Below are positions 30,963 through 42,600 of a stretch of DNA of 64,000 nt, in pieces (the stretch's first letter is position 1; each line of letters begins with the position of its first letter). The DNA comes from Blastocystis hominis (Eukaryota; Sar; Bigyra; Opalinata; Blastocystidae): positions 30,001 through 94,000 of the forward strand of contig NW_013171865.1 of the NCBI RefSeq assembly GCF_000151665.1, in the 5' to 3' direction. The notes under the pieces were generated by a model. That model made no database searches, had not been told where the DNA came from, and was given only the letters and a program-made list of their open reading frames with translations. The translations under genes were made by a program, and so were the position numbers.

Positions 30963-31233
30963 TTACATTTGGGGCGAAACAACACCTGGGGCCTGCACAT
31001 CTATACGTTACTCAAAAAAACTAAACGCAACGCTTCTTGCGACAACTTAGGCAAATATAGGTGTCACTAGTTACCATCGATGTAAGTCCTTCACACACAT
31101 CGTGGTACCATGTATTACATTCATCACAGCAAATCCAGAACTGCGAGTCAGGATTGGCAACCATGTGGCAAGTAGGGCATGGCTGCTCCTCTTCCTCATT
31201 TTCAACAGTTGTAGCGTTAATGGGGTTTTGCAT
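30963..31233 (-). CDS. Small PHD finger protein
   Basis: ATG 31233 opens a PHD finger (CPTCHMVA ... WICCDECNTWYHDVCEG ... YICLSCRKK) very close to that of the next gene downstream. Read without splicing it stops at 31021. A 31-nt intron at 31001-31031 sits at the same codon position as the first intron of the neighbour, and splicing it extends the protein to TAA 30963-30965. Further splicing beyond this is possible. The two genes look like a tandem duplication. Binding of methylated histone H3 is the usual role of this fold; the ligand here is unknown. Confidence 0.55.
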
Positions 31234-31316
31234 TTTTGCACTTTTAGCACTTATATATAGGCCTTTAGTTTTTTATTGCTCACTAGGGTACCCGCGATTA
31301 ATAGTCACTTTTCTCA

Positions 31317-31324
31317 AACAAACA
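31317..31324 (-). terminator. TGTTTGTT mRNA 3'-end element
   Basis: TGTTTGTT on the minus strand, starting 6 bp after the TAG (31330-31332) of the mannosidase gene. Spacing is the tight form expected for Blastocystis. Confidence 0.75.
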
Positions 31325-31329
31325 AAATC

Positions 31330-33241
31330 CTACAAAGATCTTGTTTGTTTTTGAATTAGATGGGCCTCTGTATTGAAGATATATTCGTCGAGATACGAGG
31401 GACCATCTTCCGAAAACAGCAGATATAAATACTTCAGTGTTTCAGAATAAAAGAATGTCTCGCCTCGATCATCTAAATCGCTATCCGCATGCATCACATT
31501 GTGTAGATCTGCGAACCCGTACCTTCCTTTACATCGCTTTTTGATTGTGGACCAAATCTGCCAACCCCACTCACGGAACACTGGATTCCGCGTTTTTGCA
31601 TACATAACATAGAGGCTTTCCACTGTTTCGGGACGCAAAATGTACTTTGTGAGTCCGGTAGGAATTAAGTCCTTCCAGCGCGACGAGGAATGTTCCTGAG
31701 TCTGGGTCTGGGTCTGAGCCTGAGTCTGGGTCTGAGCCTGGGTCTGGGTCTGAGCCTGAGCCTGGGTCTGAGCCTGGGTCTCTTCCTTTTCAAACACAAT
31801 TTGATACTCATCACTGGACAGACCCGAAGCCGTGGAATTGTACATCGCCACACAGGTGGTCCTGCAGATGAAAGCAAACAATCCAGCGCGTGCATTAACT
31901 TAAACGCCGTCTCCCGATCGTGCTGCTGATCCGGGCAAGCGCCGCTTGCGGCTCCGAGCATGAGCATTCCGGGCAGAAAGCACGCCAAGTGATGCATGTT
32001 TCGCTGGCGACTTCCGTGATAATCAGGAACCACGAAGAGCCCGTCCCGCCCGCTCTGCGTCAGCAGCAGCGAGTACAATCCTTGCAGAGAGGAACAGTAT
32101 TCCTCGCGGAGAACCTCGTCCCCGGTCAGCAACCATCCCTTCAGCAAATACTCGTAGTAGCTGTCGCCGCGATTGCCCATGCCGTACGTTCGCCCGGACG
32201 CCTCGCCGCGGCTCGAAAACTGCGATCACATCCCACCCAGCCGGTCATTACTTGGAGGGGGAGCAGGCCCTGTAGCCGAGGCGTGCGGCGCAGAACCGTC
32301 ATGATGCGCTCGGCGGCGTGGACGAAGGAGAAGTCGCCGGAAATCGCGGAGAGATAGCTCAGCTCCAGATAGTTCGTGCCGACCTCGGAGAGAAACACGC
32401 GCGAATCTTCCATCCGCGTGTCGCCGGTCTGAAGATTTACGTTCGCCTGCGAGTGAGTGGAAGCAGCGAGGGCGACGAAGTGAAGGCCATCGGTGTGGCT
32501 GCGGAGAAGCCGCGTCGCGAGGTCGACGGACAGGTCCTTGAACACGGGGTCGTGCGTGAGAGTAAATGCGCTCAGAAGGCCTCCAAGGAGGCGTATCGTT
32601 GTCTCGAACACAGACGTGAAGTGGTTGATATCCAGATTGAGAGAGGAAATGATCCAGTCCCTCGCCTCTTTGTACTCGTCTTGCAAATCCATGATATAGA
32701 GGGTGTCTAGACTTTCTACCACCATCATGCCTAAACCACCCCAGAAATTGTGGCCAACTCCCGACAAAGGACGAATTTCGTCCCAACCCTTGCACTTGCT
32801 GGCATAGCTATACTTTGAAAAAACGCAGAGTCTATCACTTTTGCCATGCCCACCTCATGTTCTCCTTAACATCTTCTTTTCGGGCACGATTTAATGCTTC
32901 ATATTCTTCCTCTAGGTCATTCGGAAGCGAAAGATCATAGTTTCCTACAGTGCCAAGAACAAACAGGCAATACCAGTTACCAAATCTTCTTTCTTGATGG
33001 AATCGATCTTTTCAAGAAACGCTTCGAGTTTTTCTGAGTGTTGAACGTGAATAACTCTTCTACCAGAAAGAATGGGGTTTGCTTGCTTCAACGTATGATC
33101 AGTGGCCGTGTTATCTACAGGAATCTCGATTGTCTGCTCTCTAGGGCGTTTATTTGCAAAAATCAAGCACTCCTACATACATTCAACGAAACTCAAGAAT
33201 GTTAGGAAAAGCAACAGCGCACTTAAACAATTTAATCCCAT
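31330..33241 (-). CDS. Class I alpha-1,2-mannosidase (GH47)
   Basis: Trims alpha-1,2-mannose from N-glycans in the ER/Golgi. GH47 blocks appear in order: WDEIRPLSGVGHNFWGGLG, ESLDTLYIMDL, SVFETTIRLLGGLLSAF, GNRGDSYYEYLLKGW, KYILRPETVESLYV, SETLKYLYLLF and the terminal FNTEAHL. The catalytic acidic positions in FETTIR, DSYYEY and PETVES are kept. Introns supported by homology are 32945-32973, 32808-32838, 32220-32251 and a 38-nt one near 31866-31903. A hydrophobic N-terminus from ATG 33241 (LSALLLFLTFLSFV) fits a signal peptide or anchor, but its splice to the next exon is unresolved. Odd: an insertion of about 30 residues made of Gln-Thr-Gln-Ala repeats (31690-31790) before the last third. 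It stops right after the GH47 core, so it is not an EDEM type with a tail. Confidence 0.85.
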
Positions 33242-33267
33242 TCAGAAAAGGACACTTGATGACTACG

Positions 33268-33275
33268 AACAAACA
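33268..33275 (-). terminator. TGTTTGTT mRNA 3'-end element
   Basis: Minus-strand TGTTTGTT, 38 bp past the TAA of RFC2 and 26 bp before the probable start of the mannosidase gene, showing how tightly same-strand genes are packed. Confidence 0.65.
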
Positions 33276-33313
33276 AAAATATCAGGTTTGTCTGTTTTCA
33301 CCTTCTCCGTCGC

Positions 33314-34382
33314 TTATTTCTCACACATCTTCGCTACCAGGCCCAGAAGCTGAAGCAAAGTCGTCGCTCCTTCCGCAATCCGCAACTGGCAGATGCCGAT
33401 TTCCTTCAAAAACTCCAGCTTCAGTTTCTCTGTCAGATCAGCGTCTTTTGTCACTTTAAAAATCGTTCCCACGATATCGGAGGACGAATACCCGAGATTC
33501 CAGAGCTGCGTCATCCCACTGCGCGCGCCAACCATATCTTTGGACACGCAGCACTGCACGATCTGCTTCGCAACGACGGGAGGGGGCTGATCGCAAACCT
33601 TGATCACGTTCTCCTCGTTCACAACGTTGAATCCGTAGAACGTGGCCTGGAGACTGTTGACGGCCACACGGAGATCCCCGTCAGCGCAAAACAGCAGTGC
33701 AGAGAGTCCGTCGTTTGTGTAGGTGATCTTTTCCTCCTCGCAAATGTGGAGAAGACGGTCCAGAATCTCGGTGTCTTTCAGGCGATTAAACCGAAGAATT
33801 GCACATCGACTCTAAAAGAAAGGCGGAAACAACAAAGCGGAACTTGAATCGGCTCGATGATCTTGGAAGATATGTTGCATACGAGGGCAAAGCGAGTTGT
33901 CGACGAGTACAGTTCCATGATGCGACGAAGCGCTTGCTGCGCCGCTGGTGTCATACTGTCTGCCTCGTCCAAAAGAACAAGTTTATGGGAACCCTCCGGT
34001 AAACTAACCTTGCTTTGAGCAAATAGCTTGATTTTTTCCCTTACAACATCAATTCCTCTAGCGTCACATATCACAAAGAATAAAACCTGTCATCCGAGGC
34101 ATTTAACTCAATCACTGCAGTTTTGTAAGCATCTCCCAGCATCGCATGAGCTAGGCATAGCATGCTCGTTGTCTTTCCTGTCCCTGGGGGTCCCTACCCT
34201 AACATGTACGAATCAAGTACCTACAGCCAAAAGAATATGAGGAAGGTTCCCAGTCTCAGTAATTACTTTCATACGTTTTATCGTTTCCTCATTTCCCACA
34301 ATGTCCTCAAGCTAGAGCTCATCTGTCAATTTTACAGCCCTACACACTGTGGTCGATGCTTTTCTATCCATGGCTGGTCCAT
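33314..34382 (-). CDS. RFC2: Replication factor C subunit 2 (clamp loader small subunit)
   Basis: Loads the PCNA sliding clamp at primer ends. Introns 34312-34343, 34194-34224, 34058-34086 and 33812-33843 (29-32 nt) give 314 codons with no stop. Motifs: start [11 protein letters not shown]; Walker A GPPGTGKT; Walker B LLDEADSM; sensor 1 CNISSKI; the arginine-finger motif S-R-C follows the IIEPIQ junction. The helical C-terminal collar (KLEFLKEIG...LLQLLG) matches the RFC2/Rfc4 subunit rather than RFC3, RFC4 or RFC5. Length is about 20-40 residues shorter than animal RFC2, mainly at the N-terminus. All splice sites were fixed by homology and phase. Confidence 0.93.
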
Positions 34383-34798
34383 AGAAATTCGATTTAAATG
34401 TTTTTTGATTGAAAGTGCGCTGTTATAGCAAATAAAGCCACTTGCTGATGATTTTTTAATACGTGGTCAGAGGAAATATGCAAGTCTTTTCAATTCTGCG
34501 AAGGCTCGAGCAAGCGATAATGTAGCGGGAAATTTGACTTGACTTTTCACCACGTATGTTGGATACGTGATTACCTACTCGTATTAAGAATAGAGGCAAA
34601 AGCACAGGGTTGATTCTTTATTCTATGTAAACCTGTATTGTATTTTTATAGCTACGCACACGCACACGCACACGCACACACCCAATACATTCATTAATGT
34701 CAAAAATGCAGTCTTTTGAGAATTTTAACAAACATATCCTAGACAATCATCTTGGTTAATAAGCAAAAAACATGCTTATCACCCAAAGTAAAAACCAC
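34383..34798. other. Intergenic region with (CACACG)n repeat
   Basis: Upstream region of RFC2 and downstream region of the low-complexity gene. It holds a CACACG/CACA microsatellite at about 34654-34681. The minus-strand 3'-end octamer lies at 34727-34734. No gene seen. Confidence 0.6.
34727..34734 (-). terminator. TGTTTGTT mRNA 3'-end element
   Basis: Minus-strand TGTTTGTT 64 bp past the TGA of the low-complexity gene that ends at 34799. Confidence 0.55.
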
Positions 34799-37263
34799 TC
34801 AATCTTTGTCCTCTCTATGCAATAGAGCGCTAAGAGTTTTTTCAACATTCGATAATCGTTCCTCCAAAGCTGAATTCGTTGCCATTAGCTTCTCAAATTC
34901 CCTAAGTTCTTTCAAAATCGATCGTAAATAATATCCCACTTCAGACATATTCGAATTAGATGAGTAATTGTTGATGGTGTGGATATCAACATTGCAGTTA
35001 CAGAATACTGTTCCTCCGCCTCCATTCTTCGGTATCCTTTTCTGTTTGTCTGAAGAAGCATTGTCGAGCTCATTCCTTGCAAACTCTTCGTCTTCAATGT
35101 CGTTCAAAGGATCCATGTTCATTCCTTCCCCAGGTAAACTGCTTCCAGGATGCTCCGGACTGACAGGACCCGAGGGTGTGATAGAAAACGACGAAAGAGG
35201 GTCCAGTAATTCGACTACATCGTCGATTTCATTGTCGAGATTATAGGGTGGAATTTGTTGATCGGTCGGGGAAGTCGAATCCCTGCTCGTTGGAATTGCT
35301 ACTCCAACCCCAGTTCCAGCTCCAGTTCCAGTTCCTGATCCAGTCGTTGCTCCAATCCGAGCTTCAAGCGTGCTTGTATCACTGGCCGAGGTTGTATTCG
35401 TACTAGTGGCCACATGAGGCGATGTTGATGCACTCGCACTGGCAATTGGGATTGTAGGATTTGAACCAACAGTGGTAATCGGAGTCGTGGAATTTGTACC
35501 AATCACTGGCATGGTCGCTTTTGCATTTGCTGAAGCGATTTCAAAACTCACATTTGAAGATTTTTGAATCGCTTTATTCTCATTAACTAAATCACGGTCA
35601 GAAGTGTTCACCATGAGTTCGCCTTTGGCAGAATCCGCGTCCACAGCACGATCCTTATTCGAATGAGTATTGCCTTTGGGATCGTTAAAACCATCGCTCT
35701 GCGCATCCAGCGTCCTACGCATACTCGCATCTCTAGTAGCAACCTCACGATCCATTCTATTGGGAGATTCCATCCCATTCGAAGCTCCATATGTTGAAGA
35801 ATCGATGCCCTTCCCACCTTCATTCGACTCTGAGATCTTTTGCTGCGCTTGAACTTCTCCATTCTCCACAACAACATCGCCCATAGAAGGCACTAGAGCG
35901 TTCTTCAATGTTGGCATGGACGTGTCTTCTTGATTATTTTTAGTACCACCGGCAACTGAAGAAGCGGTTCCAGCTTCTCTAATTTCATCACGTTTATTTC
36001 TTGCTTGGGGCAATTCGAGTTCGCCTCCAGAAACAAATGGCGAAGAAAGCACAGAAGGCGAATTCGTTGAAGACAAGACGTGGATATTTTGCTGCAGCCC
36101 GTACTGTGGATTCATCATACGCAATGAAGGTATCAGATAAGACGGCTGAGTCGAGTGGAGAGCGGGAGAGTGCGACACCTGCGTAGATATCGACAATGGG
36201 GGTGGGCGACTTGGAACGTTCACTCCCGCTGCTGCAAATAGAACGGTATCCGCATACTCCATCGAGGCTTGCTGGCCTTCCTTTCGGACAATCTCCTTTG
36301 CAGAATCAGCGCTGGATCCTCTCTCGCCTTCCTGCGCGATTGCCTTCAATTCTCCCGTTGCCGCTTCCTTACTGACGTCCTGCTTTTCCGGGTTTGTTTC
36401 TTCGAAAGCTCCCTTCGAAGAAGCAACGAAGGATCCAGGCCTGTCGACCTTCTCAGCAGTATCTTGGAATGAAAGACAGCAACCAACACTCACTCGGATT
36501 CAATAGCGGAATCTCTGGTAATCGCGGCAATTCTAAAGGAAGCACAGAAGAGTCGGATACATTGGCTCGCTTTGAATTGCTTGGAAACGGCTCGTTCTCA
36601 GTTCCACGAGACACTCGCTTATGTAAAACAGGCAAAAGGACAATCGGCTCCTTCATCTGGCTTCGAGTAAACACGTCATTTCGGATACTCTTGGTTGCTA
36701 TGGGAATGCGAGAAGCAGACTGCTTATTAGTCGAATCTATGCCTCCTACGTGTCCCGATACTGAATGGTACACCGTTTCCACCTTTGAAGCAACATCATT
36801 CATATCAATATCGTCATCCTATTCACTTAGATGAGAATCGTTACATACAGACGGTTTCCCTAAATGAGGCCCCTTTTTCAAAATCTCATTCAGGACATGA
36901 TAAACAGTGAAGTGAAAATGGCGATCCTTTTGAGGTAGAAGACCATTTTGCATTCGCTACATAAAATTCCTCAACAACAAGATACACGAAGCTCTTCTAT
37001 GAGTACATTATACCTAACACAAAACGAATGGTAACTTCTTTGATTTTCTTCCTCCTTGTTCGCGTTAAAATTTGAATGTATTTGCTTGAATGATCTCTAC
37101 AATCGAATTTCCAGGGTATTACTATTACCTCATATTTTCTCTGGCGCTCGCTACATGTTGTATTATCGTCACTGCCTAATCCCAGTTCAGAGAAATAATT
37201 CAGCATGCAAGAAGCTATTTGAAGATCTTCTTCGTTAGAATACAACTTTGGCTTCCTTTCCAT
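34799..37263 (-). CDS. Large low-complexity protein with C-terminal coiled coil
   Basis: Introns 37097-37128, 36957-36985, 36819-36848 and 36463-36493 (29-32 nt) join five exons into 780 codons. Residues 1-140 are the most protein-like (MERKPKLYSNEEDLQ... and RHFHFTVYHVLNEILKKGP) and may form a small helical domain. The middle 550 residues are Ser/Thr/Pro/Gly/Glu-rich and disordered, including a Gly-Thr-Gly-Ala repeat near 35300-35345. The last 60 residues form a probable coiled coil (LKELREFEKLMA...LEERLSNVEKTLSAL). I do not recognise the family; a nuclear regulator is possible but unsupported. It starts 60 bp from the end of the SRR1/BPL gene on the same strand. Confidence 0.6.
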
Positions 37264-37308
37264 CGTAAAAATGTAATAAAAAAGGAAAGGAGTAATAAAC
37301 GAGAGTAC

Positions 37309-37316
37309 AACAAACA
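37309..37316 (-). terminator. TGTTTGTT mRNA 3'-end element that appears to set a poly(A)-made stop
   Basis: Minus-strand TGTTTGTT shortly after the codons for EPEHEII. There is no genomic stop there: the frame reads on into ATT TAC TTT. Cleavage after the first T or after TA of the TAC codon (37323-37324), 6-7 nt before the octamer, followed by poly(A), would make TAA. Confidence 0.6.
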
Positions 37317-37321
37317 AAAAA

Positions 37322-39484
37322 GTAAATTATCTCATGCTCTGGTTCCATAAATTTCATCGGAAGCATATCAATATTCAGCTCTCGCAAGATGTTGTATATC
37401 AGTCGGCAACGTCCTTGGCTAAAGCTCAAAAAAGTGCATTGTGCGTACTTCAGGACAGGGTCTCGAAGCGCTTCGCAAATATCATCCACATCGTCGGTAG
37501 GCCGCATCATCCAGGGATCGAATCTCACATGAGACATCTCCCCAACGCTTACTCGACATGGAGACCCAACAACATCGCCTTTCCTTTCTTCACGCGCGAG
37601 CAAACGCCAGCAATAGACCCCGGAGGACACAAAAGCTTCGGGTGTTTCGTGTAGAAAAGCACGGGCGTGAAATCAACGCCGGCGCGAAGATCTGGATCGG
37701 GAATCTACCCTAAATCGAGAAGAGCATAGGCGTACAAAGTAAGGTCCTCCCTTGTAATAGCTGATTCCTTTGCGAAGAACCTCTCCCTCCTAAAGCTCAT
37801 TCTCTTGTGTGCTTCGATTACAGGGTTCTTTTCGTTGAACACAAATGGCAAGGCGTACTGACCCTTTGTCGTAAAATAATCGAATCCCTTTAAAGCAGGA
37901 CCGATCGCCCGACCCTTAAACAGTTTCATTTCGCGCTCCTCATTGACTTCCAACGGACCGTTAATGTCAAATTCGACTTGTTTCGATCCATAGTAGGAGC
38001 CTGCGCAAATCCCCAAATAGTTCCCTCCGTTTTCGATAAATGCTCGAATCCGAAGATTGGACCCATTTCCCTCCGCTACCGAAAGCCTCTTCTACAGATT
38101 AACCCCCTCCCGTCCAACCACTCGATAGAGCTTGTCGGCGCCTCCGGGGAACACGAGCATGGCCGCCGTCTCTTCCCAGTCCTTCTCTTTGAGCTCGTCT
38201 GCATCGATGGTGTCCACGATGTATCTCGCGGGATTGCTGAAGCTTCGCAGCGTGTGCACACACATCTGCTTGCTGGCGGGAGACACTCCTTCGTCATTGT
38301 ACACAAAAATGCGCTGACGAGGATCCTTCTCGCCCAATGCATAGGCATTGATCGTCGAGCTGTCGACAGACCACTCCGGGGTAAAACGATCAGGCTTCAG
38401 CAAGCTGCCCACTTGCGTTCCCCACCCTGCGTACATGTGTTCAAACATGTCATCGTCATCATCATCGTCACTTTCGTCATCATCACTTTCGTTCTCATTT
38501 TCTTCATCATCGCTGCTTTCATCTTCCTCCTCCTTCATTAGTCCTCCAATCGCCTCCTTTCCATCACTGTCTCCATTCTTTCCCTTCGACAATTGCTCAT
38601 ACCGATCTTCTTCCTCACGGATTAATGCTTCATGGCGGCGCTTCACCTCCTCTTCATGGTCTTCATTATCCTCCAATTCATCTTCGTACGCATCCACCGC
38701 CTCGTTCTTTCCACTATCGCGGATCTGACCCAGAATAACTTCCTTTGGCCGCTTCAACCACAATCCAGCCTTTGTAGCAGATTCATAGTCAGAATCCGTG
38801 ATCAGGTGGACCGATAAATCATGGAACGCATCGTACACTCCAGAAAGAGGATGGCCATCATAGCCTGTGTCTATTTCAAGCGTAGTTTCACTCAAATAAG
38901 GAAGGAGTGGAGAAATTGCATTCGTTTCGGATTTATTCATGCGCTCGTCCATATTCTTCACGAATTGGCTAAAGGAATTACCAACAACTACAATGTTCTT
39001 CAAGTGCTCGCCCCAATTTGCCCACATTAGGCCATTGTACCTACACTCGTTACCAGAGGCCGAGAGCTACAGACTAAAACTACAATGCGGCATAAAGAAT
39101 AATGTCCGACGGAGTGCGACTCGTTTTGCCTCCTCGTTGTACGGAATTACTTCACAACCTAACTCAGATGCAATTGCCGTGTCTTCCTATCACGTTACCT
39201 CCAGAGCACACAACGATACCTTCCCCATCGATGGATCAAAGATCTCTATGGTTCCATTGATGCCCAATTCCTTTCTCAGCGCAAGTGCATAGGCCAGTTG
39301 ATACTGAGTAATAAGGTTATCGTTCATACTTCCAATTCCATAAGAAACAATCGACTGGATCGGTCCCGCCTTCAAACTGATAAGATATCCAAAAGAATAC
39401 CTTTTGTAAAGGTTTGAGCGCACTCTTAAACACACTCAACTTGGTAATCTCCTTTGCATAGATATTGATGTTTTCAACTAGCAT
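37322..39484 (-). CDS. SRR1-domain protein fused to a biotin-ligase N-terminal-like domain
   Basis: Seven introns (39370-39400, 39187-39219, 39041-39070, 38092-38121, 37790-37821, 37705-37735, 37524-37552; 29-33 nt) give about 648 codons and a leftover T for the stop. N-terminal SRR1 domain: IVSYGIGSMNDNL, QYQLAYALAL, IEIFDPSMGK, LGCEVIPYNEEAKR, LFFMPHC, VVVGNSFSQFV. A strongly acidic linker (EEEDESSDDEE...DDDDDDD) follows in one uninterrupted frame. Then a BPL_N (glutamine-amidotransferase-like) domain: VYNDEGVSP, LVFPGGADKLYR, NGGNYLGICAGSYYGS with the nucleophile-like Cys, YYKGGPYF and the C-terminal helix. No biotin-transferring catalytic domain follows. SRR1 proteins act in clock or haem-related regulation in plants and fungi; the function of this fusion is unknown. 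Confidence 0.8.
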
Positions 39485-39622
39485 GATATCTCCGACTCAG
39501 ATTTAGCGAGTAAACCTACCTTTTAAATAGCTGGCTAAGTAAAAACCAATACAGAAAAAAATCTGACAAAAACGTCAAATCCAAAAATATGGCTGAATCC
39601 CAGGAACTAGCCAAAGACTTCG

Positions 39623-42600
39623 ATGAGGAACTTAGTGGTTTTAAATGAAATAAAGGTTAAGGACACGTCCATTCGTGAAGATGCCATTAGCTTAACCTCC
39701 AATCCCTTCTCGAACGAAATATTTGTCTTATACCGATGTGGACTTGTTATTGGGGTCAAGAAAGAAACTCAGGAAGTAGTATTTGTGACTTTCCTTCAAG
39801 ACATAGGTATTTTTTGAATGGAACCTCCTAGAGTCATTGCAAGATTTTATTCAGTCTGAACAGCACTTTCAGTACATATTTTATATGGCGGAAATGGAGA
39901 ATCTGCTATGTGTGACACAAGAAGGGCTAATAATGAGTACGATTGCTTTGTGCCGTTCATCTTGCAGCTATTGATATGGAAGGGAACATCCAACCAGTAG
40001 GCGACATCGAGGGTGGCATTTTGGGTTGTGCCTGGAGTAACGATCAAGAAATGTTTCTCATTGTAACCTCCTCGGGGTCTCTTCTCCTACTCAACAATTC
40101 CTTTGAAGTACTCGAAGAACAGCCTCTTGAGAATATGGACGCTTCTGTCCAGTCGCCAGTTCTAGTAAGCTGGAGAAGTGACGGAGAAAATGTAAGTGTG
40201 AACTTCCCGCTCCTGTCTGGAGAGCGCTGCATTGCCGTTTTCACGCGCGAGTTGAGATTGGTTTCTACCTGGTATTGCTTGTTTTCAACTTCAACGTAGT
40301 CGAAACATTAACGAAACTCCCTGCAAAGGCATCCAAACAGCTCTGTCTTGGAACCCTGATCATTCTCTAATAGCCACGATTCAGAACGAGCGTCGCCATC
40401 TCCAAGTTTCTCTCCTTGAAAAGAACGGTCTTCGTCATGGTGAGTTCACGATTTCTATTCCCGGAGCGGATCCTCGCGTCTGCTACAATAGTGCTGGAGA
40501 TCTGTTAGCGGTTTATTCCTCGCAACGAGTGGAGTTGTGGACACGGTCGAACTACCATTGGTACTGGAAGCAAGCTTGGAATCGCCCAATCCGCCTCGTG
40601 CAATGGGACCCAGTCAATCCGCTCGAATTCTTTATTCTTTACCAGGTATGCTCCTTTGCGTGTATGCGATCCAGAATGGAGACGTGGACATCGTTTCATT
40701 GACGTGGACCTGCTCGGGCAGTAATGAGCTTGGAGTTGTGGCGGTGGCCGATGGTTCGACTGTTCATTTCACTCCATGCGAGGTGGGTTCCTCGTGCGAA
40801 GGAATCACTTCTAGGTGTCTTTACCGCCTCCCCCGATGTACGATACTTCATTGAACCTATCGAACTATTTGCAGAACTGCCCTCCGCGCCATATTCAGCC
40901 TGCGCCGGCTCTGCGCTTTCTTCTTCTTTCGGAAAGCCATATTCATCTCCTTGCTCCTACTGTGGGAGTGGCGTCCTCGACAGCGAGAGAGGCGCATCAG
41001 TGTTTGCAGTCGCTTCATGTGGAAAAATCTTTGCAGTTGCCTCTGGAAGGGCAGTTTATCCACTGTGAGTGGGTCAACCAGGACTGCGTTTTGGTTACAG
41101 GGAGAGAGTCCACATGGATGGGGCAATGGAATAGTGGGCAGTGGAAGTGTGTGGGAGATGCAATGTGCTGCTCGGCACGCGTCGAAGAAGAAATAGCAAA
41201 GACAGCGGAGTCTCTTTCGTTCGCTTCGGCCGCTCTGGCAGCTGCACCTTCAAGTTCGCAAGAAGCAGCAAACGAATCGAATCCTGTTTCCACTGTGCTT
41301 CTTGAAAACAGTTCGGGATCTCTGCACCTCCTTCGTGTGTCTTCTGGCCGTGATGGGAATTGTAATGTGCTTCTGTGAAGGATCAACTGCAGATCAATCA
41401 GAGCTTCAGTCCGCCGGGAAACTGCCTTGCTTCTGCGAAGAGCTCATTCCTGTCGGTAGTTCTCACGTGATCGCCCGCACACAGCAAGGAAGACTTTACT
41501 ATGATCAAACTCTGCTATGCTCCAATGTGACGTCAATGAAGCGCCTGCAAGACACCTTTGTGTACATTGTCAATGACATTATTCCTCGGCTTTGCTTCTT
41601 GCCGATAGCTGAGCTGTCTTCTTTCAGCACCTCTACCTCTTCAGGCATTCCGCATGGAAGCTTCGCTTCCAGAGCTCTTGAGCGAGGGTCCGTAATGATT
41701 GCTGTGAGCAGAGAAGGGCGCGTCGTCGTGCAGCTTCCTCGTGGAAATCTGGAGTCCTTTTATCCGCGTTATCTGAGTTGTCATCAACTGTGGAAATTAG
41801 TGTACGAAGGCTCGGATCCATTACGTTGGAAAACGGCCGTTGAGTTAATGCGACGACAGCGAATTCGTCGAGTTTTGTTCTTTTTGTAATGCCTAGCATT
41901 GGATTTATTGTACGATATCGATCCCGATTACTTTGTGCAGCACGCAGAAGAGTTCCTCTCTCTTCAAAATCCAGATCGAATTGATCTGTTTTTGACAAAT
42001 ATGATTGATGAAGATTACACCTCTGAGAATCATGATTATTACCAGCTCTTCAAAGCGAGCCCATCTTCCACTGGTGTAACCAAACGGGAGCGGGTTTGCA
42101 CCACCTTTTTGCCTCTTCTTCAAAAGATGGGGCTCATCCAAAACTGTGTGACTTGTCTATGCAGCCAAAAGCCGCCCTGTTATGAAGAAGCGCTCTTTCT
42201 CATCCACCAGTCAAGAGACGAAAAGTCTCTGGATTGGCTGCTAACGCTCGCTGATCCATCTGCGGTTTGGAACGCTGCTTTAGGGAGTTACGACATGGAT
42301 CTCGCACTCCTGGTTGCAGTGCATTCCCAGAAAGATCCCCAGGAATATCGCTCTCTGCTCCAACGTTATCGCGATATGAAAGAAAGGAAAAAGAGATATT
42401 GTATTGACGTGGAGCTGAAGCGATGGGCAAGAGTGCTGAAAGACATTTGCGAATTGATTATGCATTGCGACGAAATTGATGAGGAGTTGGGAGATGAGAA
42501 TGTTTTGTGGAAGCAGGCGGTGCGTCTGATGCGAGAAAAGAGTCTGGAGAAAGAGTTTCTCGACTCTTTTGCCAATACACCTTATAGCTCGCGTGCTCAT

